DNA from: CAYWRO01 sp964460345
GTDB taxonomy: Bacteria; Planctomycetota; Phycisphaerae; Phycisphaerales; UBA1924
Reading direction: 5' to 3'
DNA: 64,000 nt
Assembly (NCBI GenBank): GCA_964460345.1
Contig: CAYWRO010000012.1
Span: 1 to 64,000, forward strand
Shown here piece after piece: positions 53,706-62,427 of the stretch. Numbering within the stretch: position 1 is the first letter of the stretch; every line of letters begins with the position of its first letter. The notes below the pieces were generated by a model. The model did not search any database. It was not told the DNA's origin and saw only the letters and a list, made by a program, of their open reading frames with translations. Both the position numbers and the translations under genes were made by a program.

Positions 53706-54854
53706 TCACGCCTTCCCCTTCGCCTGCGGCTTGCCGCGGGCTTTCTCTTCGGCCGCAGCGTTCGCGGAAACGCGCTCGGCCTTACCACCCGAGAACTGCT
53801 CCCAGCGCTGAACGATCACGTCGGTATACGCCGGGTCCAGTTCCATCAGGTAGGCGTTGCGGCCCGTCTGCTCGGCCGCGATCAGCGTGGAGCCGGAGCC
53901 CCCGAAGAGGTCCAGCACGTTCTCGCCTTCGACCGAGGAGAACTGCATGGCGCGGACGGCCAGCTCCACCGGCTTTTCGGTCAAATGGATCATGCTCTGC
54001 GGATTGACCTTCTTGACCTCCCACAGGTCGGGGACGTTGGGGGGACCGAAGAACTTGTGGGCGGCGCCTTCCTTCCACCCGTAGAAGCACCACTCGTGCG
54101 CGCCCATATAGTCCTTGCGCGTTAGCACGGGGTGGAGCTTGTTCCAGATAATGGCCTGGCTGAAGTACAGCCCGCTCTCGGCCAGCGCGGGCGGGTAGTT
54201 CGCCACGTTGGCGTACCCGCCCCAGATGTAGAACCCGCGGCCGGGGAGGAGGGCGTTGGCCGCGTTGGCGAACCACGCCCGCAGCATCCGAGCGAACTCC
54301 TCGTCGCTGACGAAGTCGTTCTCCAGCGGCCGGTCGCGTGCCCGCATCTTCTTGTGCGTCGGCTGGGACTTCTCCGGGTGCCGCGCCAGGTCCATCGCCT
54401 GGTGATGGCCGCGCTTCTTCGACTGGTTGGTGAACGAGGAGTTGCCGGCGGCGATGGCGTTGTTGGAGCGCGGCTCGACCTTCACGTTGTACGGCGGGTC
54501 GGTGTTCACGAGGTGGATGCGGGCGCCGTCCAGGAGGCGGGCCACGTCGTCGGGGTTGGCGGAGTCCGCGCACAGCAGGCGGTGACGCCCCAGGATCCAC
54601 AGGTCGCCGCGCTGCGTCACAGGATCGTCCGGCGGCTCCGGGACGGCGTCCGGGTCGGTGAGGCCGTCGGTGACGGTGGTGCCCGTCAGGCGTGCCAACT
54701 CGTCCGGGTCGAAGCCGAGCGCGTCCAGGTCGAAGTTGACCATCTTCAGCGCGGCGAGTTCCTCGATCAGCAGAGCGTCGTCCCACAGCGCCAGGTCGGC
54801 CGTCTGGTAGCACCGGTTTCGGGACTCCCAGGCCAAACGTCCCAGCCGCCCCAC
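53706..54854 (-). CDS. DNA methyltransferase (beta-class), N-terminal ParB domain lost
   Basis: The product is 382 residues from GTG 54854. Motif IV NTDPPYNV near residue 120 precedes motif I DLFGGSGSTLIAAE near 330, the order of beta-class N6A/N4C methyltransferases. Intermediate segments GFYIWGGYANVANYPPALAE and MIHLTEKPVELAVRAM fit the family. The first ~60 residues (TADLALWDDALLIEELAALK) correspond to the end of a ParB/sulfiredoxin-like domain usually found in front of such phage enzymes, and that domain is missing. The methyltransferase core is intact and may still work. The sequence before 54854 is unrelated, so the truncation lies at a junction. Confidence 0.8.
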   Translation of the reverse strand: MGRLGRLAWESRNRCYQTADLALWDDALLIEELAALKMVNFDLDALGFDPDELARLTGTTVTDGLTDPDAVPEPPDDPVTQRGDLWILGRHRLLCADSANPDDVARLLDGARIHLVNTDPPYNVKVEPRSNNAIAAGNSSFTNQSKKRGHHQAMDLARHPEKSQPTHKKMRARDRPLENDFVSDEEFARMLRAWFANAANALLPGRGFYIWGGYANVANYPPALAESGLYFSQAIIWNKLHPVLTRKDYMGAHEWCFYGWKEGAAHKFFGPPNVPDLWEVKKVNPQSMIHLTEKPVELAVRAMQFSSVEGENVLDLFGGSGSTLIAAEQTGRNAYLMELDPAYTDVIVQRWEQFSGGKAERVSANAAAEEKARGKPQAKGKA

Positions 54855-55324
54855 AAACAGGCGTTCGCGTTCCCGGCGGCACCTCTGTCATGTCCGTGGG
54901 CTTTCGCGATCTTGCAAACGACACCCGAATCAGGCCAGATCCTACCAGCGATAGGATCGCAGAAACACCACTGTTTAGCGAGCACACGCCGAACAAGTTT
55001 GCGCTGGCTGGACGAGGTCCTTGCTGCATCTCGGCACGGTAATGAGGCTTGTCTCCCGCCCCAGCCGCCGTCCCGGCCCGCAAAGACCGTCGGCCAGCGC
55101 TGGCATTCCGGAGACCATGGCGTTCTTGGGGCTGCTTCAACTTCCCCCAGCCCAACCTGGCTATCCCCACGCTTACAGCATGTACTCAGGGTCACCCGGA
55201 AACGTTCGCCCGTCTCTCACCTAGCGGTGTGCCGCCGTCCCTCACCATCGGCCAACGGGTTCGAGATACCGGTTGCGACCAATCGTGAGTCAATCAGCAA
55301 GACTCACCACCAGCACGGATTCGC
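54855..55324. other. Intergenic, 470 bases, no gene seen
   Basis: This stretch between the truncated methyltransferase and the prepilin-like gene shows no convincing frame and no recognised RNA. Only a short dyad (GATCCTA/TAGGATC near 54940) stands out. It begins at the point where the methyltransferase lost its N-terminus. Confidence 0.5.
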
Positions 55325-56131
55325 TCAACGTGGGCTGTTGATCCATCCATAAGGCTGTGCGAAGTCGGACAGGCGGTACCAGGTCATGGCGGCCCCCTTC
55401 GTGCTGACGTAGACATCCCTAGCCTGAAAGTCTCCGTAGGCATCCTCCACGTCGGGACCGCCGCCGTCCCAGGGCTTGAAAAGGGCGACGCTGCTATCGA
55501 GGTATGCGACGTGGCCGCCGTGCCGATGACGCTGGCTGATCTGGTCGAGGTTTCCCCAGTGGCCATCGCGCGTGCCCTCGTTGTAGAATGGCGTGCTCTC
55601 CTCGACAAAGAGAAACGGGCCGGGCAACGGGATGAGCCTTGCGGTCAGACTGGTCGCGAGTCTCCTGGACGCATCCGGATCTCCAGCGGGGACGGCAGCG
55701 GCTCGAATGTCCAACCCCAGTCTTGCGCCCTGCATTTCGTCGAACATCGTGTAATCGAAGTTCAGGTCCCGCATGACGCCGAAATCATTCGTGCCGGATG
55801 ATGATCGGCTGGCGGCCCGCTTGTTCTCCGGGCACTCGAGGATGAAGTGCGCCTGGTCGACGTAGTTGAACAGCAGTCCAGGGATCCCGTCGCGAGGCGG
55901 TCCCACGAAGGCCCATTCCGCCGCCGGCCAGATCTGTTCGCCGTAGTCCTGTGCATACACCTGTGCCGCGAGCCCGATCTGCCGGACGTTCGACATGCAC
56001 ACCGCCGCGCGCGCGGCGTCACGTGCCTTGCTCAGGGCCGGCAGCACCAAGCCCACCAGCAGCGCAACGATGGCGATCACGACCAGTAACTCGATGAGCG
56101 TGAACGCTCGGTTCACATTGCGACCCGACAT
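55325..56131 (-). CDS. Prepilin-type N-methylation domain secreted protein
   Basis: The product is 268 residues from ATG 56131 (ATG 56158 is also open). The leader MSGRNVNRAFTLIELLVVIA is the planctomycete type, followed by ALVGLVLPALSKARDAARAA-like helix and CMSNVRQIGLAAQVYAQDYG. The body has FILECPENKRA and near the C-terminus WGNLDQISQRHRHGGHVAYL, a typical H-rich beta end. Planctomycetes encode many of these pilin-like proteins, which are processed by a prepilin peptidase and probably form surface fibres through a T2SS-like machine. It is unlinked to the secretion operon here. Confidence 0.85.
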   Translation of the reverse strand: MSGRNVNRAFTLIELLVVIAIVALLVGLVLPALSKARDAARAAVCMSNVRQIGLAAQVYAQDYGEQIWPAAEWAFVGPPRDGIPGLLFNYVDQAHFILECPENKRAASRSSSGTNDFGVMRDLNFDYTMFDEMQGARLGLDIRAAAVPAGDPDASRRLATSLTARLIPLPGPFLFVEESTPFYNEGTRDGHWGNLDQISQRHRHGGHVAYLDSSVALFKPWDGGGPDVEDAYGDFQARDVYVSTKGAAMTWYRLSDFAQPYGWINSPR

Positions 56132-56284
56132 AGCGTGTTCCCGTTCCGGCATGGCCATGTAATCTGCTGCGTGTATCCGAACGTGTGAGGGTCAGAAGCG
56201 AAGCGGAATCCGGCGCTGTTGGGCGCCGACCCCGCGGGGGGCAGGTTTGGTGTCCGCCCGAGAAGACACGGAGAGATTGATGGA

Positions 56285-57406
56285 TCAGCAGCCGGCGAAC
56301 CAGACGTCGAGGTAGGCCAGCAGGTCGAAGACGTTGATGGCGGGAGGATCGTCACTTGTGAACTCGGCAGCGGCATCGCCTTCGAACCAGAGATTGAGGT
56401 AGGCCAGCAGATCGAAGACGTCAATGGCGTTGTTGCCATCGAGGTCCGCCGCGCACGAGGCCGTGCCTGTGACCGTGAGCTTGAGCCAGCCCACCTCGTA
56501 GTAGTTCGGGAGCACGCGTGCGAAGGTGACGTCTTCCGTAGCCGGGTCGGAGTCGGTGATCGTCAACTCATAGAAGGAGTCGGCGAACCAGACATTGTTG
56601 CTGCATACGGCGTCCGGGTAGTGAAGAAGGCCACCCCACACGTTGGCCTCGCTCGAGGGGGCGGGCTGATCATTCATGAGGTCGGCCAGCGCGATCGCCA
56701 AGTAGTAGTCGCCCGGGGTGAGTGTCCTTGAGATGATGGAAGGGCCGCCAGAACCACCGGACGGGAACGCGATGGTGCTGTCACTTCCGGCCTCTGGGAT
56801 CGGCGCGAAGTCGGAGTCGTACAGCCAGATGTCCGCGTCGCTCGTCGGCCCATTGCTGTCTACCGCAGTCACCGAGATGGTGACCGCTCCGGCGGAAATC
56901 GTTCCGACGGGTTCCGCCGGGATCACCGGCTCGCTGCTCTGCAACTGAAACGTGTACGCGGTCTCCGGCTCAGAGGGGTCGCAGCAGCTGTTGACCATGA
57001 GCAGGACACTCTCCTCCTTGCCGAAACCGTACCAGTAGATGTCGGGAGGACTGAACTGCGCCCAGTTGTCGCTCAGGCCTCCTTCGCCATCGGGATAGCG
57101 GGCCATGAGGGACATGTAGACGGAAGGTGAACCAGCCAGGCCGGTGATCGTGTGCTTGTAAATCCCCCGCGGCATCGGCGGGGTCGTGATCTTCCAGATA
57201 TCGCGGGAATCCAGTCCGGGGGTATCAGAAAACGCGTCCGAGTTGCCCGACTGCTCGCCGGAGAAGGTAGATCCGGGGGCGAGTGTTGCCGGAGTCGCGT
57301 CGAGGATGACGTCGTTTGGCTCAATTTCCTGGTACTGCGCGTCCGCTTCTGCGCCGAGCGCCAATACCGCTCCAACCAAGGCAGCCACAAGTGTTCGGTC
57401 AGGCAT
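56285..57406 (-). CDS. Secreted protein with Phycisphaerae dockerin-like C-terminus
   Basis: The product is 373 residues. Signal peptide MPDRTLVAALVGAVLALGAE is followed by EIEPNDVILDATPATLAPGS, the EPND start of pre-peptidase C-terminal (PPC) domains. The middle is beta-rich (DIWLYDSDFAPIPEAGSDST). The C-terminus carries two dockerin-like helices, ADLDGNNAIDVFDLLAYLNL and PPAINVFDLLAYLDVWF, ending GC. This calcium-binding-like tail is frequent in Phycisphaerae and may anchor secreted proteins to the cell surface or to a partner. No catalytic domain is evident. Confidence 0.85.
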   Translation of the reverse strand: MPDRTLVAALVGAVLALGAEADAQYQEIEPNDVILDATPATLAPGSTFSGEQSGNSDAFSDTPGLDSRDIWKITTPPMPRGIYKHTITGLAGSPSVYMSLMARYPDGEGGLSDNWAQFSPPDIYWYGFGKEESVLLMVNSCCDPSEPETAYTFQLQSSEPVIPAEPVGTISAGAVTISVTAVDSNGPTSDADIWLYDSDFAPIPEAGSDSTIAFPSGGSGGPSIISRTLTPGDYYLAIALADLMNDQPAPSSEANVWGGLLHYPDAVCSNNVWFADSFYELTITDSDPATEDVTFARVLPNYYEVGWLKLTVTGTASCAADLDGNNAIDVFDLLAYLNLWFEGDAAAEFTSDDPPAINVFDLLAYLDVWFAGC

Positions 57407-57514
57407 GATGCTTCTCCGGGACCCCCAAGACCTCGCGCCCGCTGGTCGTCCGCACGATCAGGCCGTAGGCGCGGATGGAGGAACTTACCTCCTCTGGACA
57501 GGTGCGTCAAGCAT

Positions 57515-57533
57515 TTCAGACAGTTTTTCTGAA
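57515..57533. promoter_or_regulatory. Dyad in divergent promoter region
   Basis: TTCAGA and TCTGAA pair around CAGTTTT, between the divergent secreted-protein gene and the next gene. It could be an operator or a short hairpin; there is no supporting promoter evidence. Confidence 0.3.
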
Positions 57534-57602
57534 GAACTTGCGGAGTTGCGAGGGCATGGTACCATAATGGGACCCCTTCGGCCCGCTGTAGAGGCCATTA
57601 CC

Positions 57603-58907
57603 ATGACCACAATGACCACAAGCCCCGCAGCAAGTTCTCACGGCTCCGTCGCGCAGTCAACGGACCGCACCTCCTTTGAAGAAGCGGCCGCGCTGGCGCT
57701 CGCGGGTCTGCAACGGGCCTGTCGTTCCCTGCTGGAAGCCATACCAGGGGGAGTTCGCAAGGCAGCCGACCTGCAGCGCGCCTTTAACGTCGACTCCAAA
57801 CTCGCTGGCCAGGTGTTCAAGGTCGCCACCGCTCCGGAGCCCATCGCCGCCGGGGCGAACGTTCCGCCGCGTGTGTCGTTGGAGCGGCTCCTCCGATCCG
57901 CCAGCGGCCAGCGCATCCCCGCCCCGCTCATTGACCGAGTGGCCGAGGCCTTCGACGACTTCGAGCGCATGGTTCAGGAGCAGGCGGGCGACCGGAACGA
58001 GTTCGACGCGCTCATTGCGGCGACAATCCCGGAGGCGCGCGGCCGGATGATGCTCGCGAGCCGCCAGATGATGTACAGTGCGGCGCGCAACGTCCGTGGC
58101 GTAGCGGTGGAGGCCAGTGTTTACACGCTCATCTTCTTCCCATCGCGCGACGACCCGGAGACGCTCGAGGTCGTGCGGCTCAACGCTGATCTTGGTTTGC
58201 GGCGGATCCACAGGGGCGCAAGAGTCCTCGAGAGCAGCGGCCTGGCCGACGCCAATGCGCAGGTGCTCACCATAGACGGCCGGCCCATCGTCGATCAGGC
58301 CAGTGTCATGCTCGAACCATTCTGCTCCACGCCGATACCGAAGTACCGCTGCGTCGGCATCCACAAGCCGCGCCGGTGGATCTGGTACGAGTTAGAGGGC
58401 GAGGATGTCGGAATTCGTGCAGCGGTCGACGCTGTCCGCGCCGATTTCGTGCGTCCCTCGTTCAAGAACGCGTACTGGTCCGCCGAGCGCCCTCAGCTTC
58501 GCGCGATTAAGGATTCGCACTTCCCAACCCGCTGGCAAGTAGTTGATATCCTGGCCTGCGAGGGCTTTGCCTCCCATGTGGACCAGGATGCGTTCGTCCA
58601 TGACGTACTCCCGACGGGCGATCTGATCCACGGCGCCGCTCCGCCGGGCGGAGAAAGGAACATTGCGTTCGTACCTCCGGTGCGCTACATGGGCGCCGGG
58701 CTGAACGCGTTCGCGTGCTCCCACGTGCCTCGCTATGAAGAGATGGTTGCCTATATCTGCGAACAGCGAGGGTGGGATGCATCGCGTTTGCAGGGTTTCC
58801 GGGTCGAGATTGAGTACCCGGTCTACTCGTGGCAGACCGTGCTCTCCGTGGGTAAGTCGACGAAGCCTGATGCGGGCGTCGACGGCCGACAGCCACGCGC
58901 GTGTTGA
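57603..58907 (+). CDS. Conserved-looking hypothetical protein with HTH-like N-terminus
   Basis: The product is 434 residues; ATG 57603 is preceded at 9 bases by TAGAGG. No signal peptide or membrane helix is seen. Residues ~45-75 (GVRKAADLQRAFNVDSKLAG) resemble a helix-turn-helix. Later segments such as MYSAARNVRGVAVEASVYTL and WIWYELEGEDVGIRAAVD suggest an alpha/beta ligand-binding part. Together they recall a transcription-factor layout, but I cannot name a family. It is convergent with polX (14 bases apart). Confidence 0.6.
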   Translation: MTTMTTSPAASSHGSVAQSTDRTSFEEAAALALAGLQRACRSLLEAIPGGVRKAADLQRAFNVDSKLAGQVFKVATAPEPIAAGANVPPRVSLERLLRSASGQRIPAPLIDRVAEAFDDFERMVQEQAGDRNEFDALIAATIPEARGRMMLASRQMMYSAARNVRGVAVEASVYTLIFFPSRDDPETLEVVRLNADLGLRRIHRGARVLESSGLADANAQVLTIDGRPIVDQASVMLEPFCSTPIPKYRCVGIHKPRRWIWYELEGEDVGIRAAVDAVRADFVRPSFKNAYWSAERPQLRAIKDSHFPTRWQVVDILACEGFASHVDQDAFVHDVLPTGDLIHGAAPPGGERNIAFVPPVRYMGAGLNAFACSHVPRYEEMVAYICEQRGWDASRLQGFRVEIEYPVYSWQTVLSVGKSTKPDAGVDGRQPRAC

Positions 58908-58921
58908 TCGCTTCCGCGGAA

Positions 58922-60442
58922 TCACTTCCGGCGCTTGTGGAGCCAGTCCCCCAGCTTCTTCCGGCCCCACGTGTTCACGCACTGCTCCGCCGTCACCCAC
59001 CCCCGCCGCGCCGTGACCACCCCGAAGCGGAGATTCTCGAAGTCCTTCTTCGCATGGACGTCGCAGTTGATCGCCAGCAGCGTGCCCTGCTCCACCGCCG
59101 TGCGGACGTGGGCGTCGCGCAGGTCCAGGCGCATCCAGTGGGCGTTGATTTCAAGGGCCTTGTTGTGCTCTTTTGCCGCCGCGGCAATCTCGGCCATGTC
59201 GGGATTCAGCCCCGTGCGGCGGCCCATCGTGCGACCGGTGGGGTGGCCGACGATGTCGACGAGGGGGTGCTCGATGACGCGGAGCAGGCGCTTCGTCGCC
59301 CCCTTTTCGTCCTGGGTGAGGGCGGCGTGCGGAGAGGCGACGACGATGTCGAGGAGGGCGAGCAGGTCGTCGTCGTAGTCGAGCGAGCCGTCCGTCATGA
59401 TGTCGACTTCGGTCCCGGCGAGGATCGCGATTCCCTTGACCTGCTCGCGCGCCGCGTGCACGGCTTCGACGTGGCGGCGGAGTTCATCGGGCTTGAGGCC
59501 GCCCGCGACGATGGAACTCTTGGAGTGATCCGTCACGGCGATGGTGTGGAAGCCGCGGTGTTTGGCGGCCTCGGCCAGCTCCACGATCGACATCCGCCCG
59601 TCAGACGCCGTGGTGTGCGCGTGCAGTTCCGCCTTGATGTCCTCCAGCTCGATCAGCTTCGGGGTCTTCGTCAGATCCAGCTCGCCGCGGTCTTCGCGAA
59701 TCTCCGGCGGGATGCAGGGCACGCCCAGCGTGGCGTAGATCTCCCCTTCCGTGCGCGAGGCGACTGCCTTGACGCCGCGCTTCTGAGGCGGTTCGTCTTC
59801 ATCGTCCAGCGGGTACAGCCCGTACTCGTTGAGCGTGTACCCCTGTCTGATGGCCCGCTCGCGGAGCCGAACGTTGTGGGCCTTGCTCCCCGTGAAGTAC
59901 AACAGGGCCGCGCCCCAGCTCTGTTCGGGCACGATCCGCAGGTCCACCTGCACCGTCGGACCGCGTCCATCATCCTCGTCCCCCTGCCAGCGTTCATCAA
60001 CGGCCCGCACGTACATGCGCACCGAGGACTTCGTCTCCCCCGCTGCGATCACCCGCTCCACGCGCTCCAGCCCGCGAAACACCTCCCCCACCCTCGTTGC
60101 CGCGGCTTCACCCGTCTTGCCGCCCCCCACCGACGCCAGAATGTCGATGTCCCCCACGGTCTCCCGGCCCCGCCGCAGGGAGCCCGCAAAGGCCACCTGC
60201 TTCACCCCCTTGACCTTCTCCATGTGCCACAGGACGTCCTGCGCCACCTCCCACGCCGGCCCGAGCGTGAGGCGCTCGCCGGACTTCTCCATCAGCTCAA
60301 TCGCCCCCTTGATCTTCGCGACGGCCTTCTCCCCCATCCGCGGCAGTGACAGGATCGAGCCGTCCTCGATGACACGCTTCAGGTCGTCGATGCCCGTGAC
60401 GCCCATCTGCTTCCACAGCCCCAGAGCGCTGGGTGTAATCAC
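58922..60442 (-). pseudogene. polX: DNA polymerase X with PHP domain, N-terminus missing
   Basis: The frame gives 506 residues; intact PolX proteins are near 575. The start of homology is GLWKQMGVTGIDDLKRVIED, so about 90 N-terminal residues (8-kDa lyase/HhH part) are gone. The polymerase core is present: AFAGSLRRGRETVGDIDILA carries GS and DxD, and a third Asp lies in VQVDLRIVP. The PHP domain follows, with ELHAHTTASDGRMS, VTDHSKSS, TEVDIM, VASPHA, HPTGR and NCDVHAK metal ligands. PolX acts in base-excision and end repair. A GTG at 60442 with AAGGAGG upstream might still drive a shortened product, but the junction with the QueC-like gene indicates a broken gene. Confidence 0.8.
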
Positions 60443-61109
60443 GCTCCGCCATATCCTCCTTATTCACCGTCACCGTCACATGCTGAGGCACAGCATCGTC
60501 CGCAGCGGCATCGATCATGCCGCGCAGGGCGCGGAGCCGTGTCCGCAGCTTCGGCGAGGACTCGTGGGAGACTAGGAGCGCGTGCTCACGGCCGCATACC
60601 ACTCTCTCGACGACGCCGCCAAGCGAATCGAGGCCTCCGGAGAACAGAATCACGGACGTTGGTGCGGGCTGGCTGCTATCGTCGCCGAACTCAAGATACC
60701 TGTCGAATGCGGGCGGAGATCGGAAGCGACTGAAAGCGAACTCGTATTCGTCCTCAGACAGAAAGCTCAGGAGCTCTACGAGTGCAGTGCGCACCTCCGC
60801 CGATGCCCAGAACCGGTGATCGCGCACAGAAACCTCGAAACGCAGCTGCCTCCGCCAGTATGCACCCATCAACTCGACATCATGCGCGCCTCGGTGCGCG
60901 ATCTGGTCGGCGATGTAGACCATCGCGGCAATCTCGATGAGGTCAATGAGCCGCGAGGGGAGGTCACGGTTCAGTTGGCTTCCGAGGTCGTCAAGCTTCA
61001 GTCGCACGTTGCGATGAGAGCCGTACGTGCGGAGCTTGACCGTTGAGTCATCCACCTGGCGACCCGTGGCGGCCTCATTGCACAGCACCACGAGTTGTCG
61101 AGGGCTCAC
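60440..61109 (-). pseudogene. QueC-like Qat-type defence protein, C-terminus missing
   Basis: GTG 61109 overlaps the upstream stop (GTGA) and has GAAGGAGGGT before it. The frame encodes about 220 residues of recognisable protein. An N-terminal domain with LPSRLIDLIEIAAMVYIADQ and YWRRQLRFEVSVRDHRFWAS precedes a PP-loop ATPase motif, SVILFSGGLDSLGGV. This pairing is that of QatC in QatABCD antiphage systems, where a QueC-like enzyme acts with an ATPase and a TatD nuclease. Homology stops near VNKEDM, after which the frame runs on to 60297 through polX sequence out of phase. About half of the enzyme is lost, and no qatA or qatD is present. Confidence 0.7.
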
Positions 61110-61885
61110 TTGGCACCCTCCTTCAACTCGTCGATCATTTTTCTCATGGCTACGTGGGCAAAGCCGCCTGCGTCCTCGTGGCTGATGCCGGCGGGACCGT
61201 TCTGCCAGTTGCACTTGCTCAGCCAATCGCCGGCAAACCTCTCCACGATTACAGACGCCTCGTGGGAGTGCGTGCGAAGCGCGCGATCAAACTCGGCTTT
61301 GTCTGCGAGAGTGGCGAAGCGCTGACCGTTGCCGATGTGGTTCGCGCTTTCACGGCTGATATAGGCGTCAAGTACCTTGGCTGTTGCCTGGCCAAAGAAG
61401 CGGCGAGCAAGGTCACCGAAGGCCTTCTTCGTGCCCAGGTCATGAAATGCGCGGCGGACATCATCCGGACCAGAACCAAAGAGAGATTGGGTGCGCGTGG
61501 TAACTATCTGGTTGATTGTCTCGACTGCGGCACACTGGGCGATCTCGCCGAGATCCGTGCGCCCCTGCGAGTTTGGCATGCTCTGATCGATCCGTTCGGC
61601 CACGGCCGCCAAGACCGAGGGCAACGAAGGAGAGTCGGGTACGTCGAAGCCACGCTGCCGGAGTGATTGCGCGAACTCCGGCTCGCGCGCCGCAGCCGTC
61701 AACTGCGTCAGCGTCCAGAATGCCTCAACAAGGCCAGCGTGATGAGCCGCGGCCATCAAGCCGCGTTCAGCCGCTCGGATCACCGCGTTCGCAATCTGAT
61801 CTGCGCCAGCGCCGATGGCAATGAGGGCCACCACCTCTTGCCATTTGCGTGTTCGGGGCAGCCTGCCGAGTCGGCTATGACCCAT
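61106..61885 (-). CDS. Partner gene of QueC-like defence protein (QatB position)
   Basis: The product is about 259 residues from ATG 61885; the frame reaches 62071 but that part looks non-coding. It starts MGHSRLGRLPRTRKWQEVVA and continues with FWTLTQLTAAAREPEFAQSL, VLAAVAERIDQSM and a helical C-terminal half (GDLARRFFGQATAKVLDAYI). No enzymatic motif is seen. The 4-base overlap with the QueC-like gene shows that they act together, and in Qat systems the gene before qatC is qatB. I infer this identity from position; family membership was not verified. Confidence 0.55.
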   Translation of the reverse strand: MGHSRLGRLPRTRKWQEVVALIAIGAGADQIANAVIRAAERGLMAAAHHAGLVEAFWTLTQLTAAAREPEFAQSLRQRGFDVPDSPSLPSVLAAVAERIDQSMPNSQGRTDLGEIAQCAAVETINQIVTTRTQSLFGSGPDDVRRAFHDLGTKKAFGDLARRFFGQATAKVLDAYISRESANHIGNGQRFATLADKAEFDRALRTHSHEASVIVERFAGDWLSKCNWQNGPAGISHEDAGGFAHVAMRKMIDELKEGAK

Positions 61886-61989
61886 CGCTCTCATCCCGGG
61901 AGGAGCAAACACAACACCGCGGGCGGGCCTGGACGAGGTCCGTCGCGACAGATTAGGCACGCCGCCCGGGCGAGGTCGGCAGCGGACCC

Positions 61990-62427
61990 TCAAGGGGCGT
62001 CTGATGTACGGCCCCTGGGCGGGTTGTTCGAAGAGAGGAGAAGCTCCCACGCATGACGCTGCTGTCCCCAACCAATCATCGCGACGATCGGCCGCAGGTC
62101 CCGCTCCGTGACGGGGTCCCGGCCCTGCTCAACCCGGGGAAGGGCCAGAATGGCCTCCTGGATGTCCGGCGCGAGGTGGAGCAGGTTCATGATCTGCGTC
62201 ACCCGCGCCCGGGTGACGTGCCCCAGCCGGGCAATCTCCGCCAGGTCGAGGACCTCGCCGTCGCGGATGAGTTGCTCGAACCGGATGGCGAGGGCCATGA
62301 GCCGGGTGACCCTGGGCAGGCGAGGAGGCGACACTGCAAAGGGGCGTTCCCCGACCACGGCTTGCTTGCGGCCCCGTTGACGCGACTCAAAGTGAACCTT
62401 GAACTCGATGCGGCGCTCCTGATTCAT
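61990..62427 (-). CDS. HTH protein following serine recombinase
   Basis: The product is 145 residues. A Lys/Arg-rich start (MNQERRIEFKVHFESRQRGR) precedes RVTRLMALAIRFEQLIRDGE and a clear helix-turn-helix, LAEIARLGHVTRARVTQIMN, similar to KorB/sigma-type HTHs. It overlaps the recombinase C-terminal frame by ATGA, so it belonged to the same operon. In planctomycete elements a gene of this type often follows a large serine recombinase and may control it. That recollection is not backed by a search here. Confidence 0.7.
   Translation of the reverse strand: MNQERRIEFKVHFESRQRGRKQAVVGERPFAVSPPRLPRVTRLMALAIRFEQLIRDGEVLDLAEIARLGHVTRARVTQIMNLLHLAPDIQEAILALPRVEQGRDPVTERDLRPIVAMIGWGQQRHAWELLLSSNNPPRGRTSDAP

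Noticed and set aside
53782..55170. 462-codon leftward frame
   Set aside because: Shadow of the methyltransferase gene in another frame, with Arg/Gly/Pro bias.
58901..60349. 482-codon rightward frame
   Set aside because: Antisense shadow of polX; the leftward frame has all PolX and PHP motifs.
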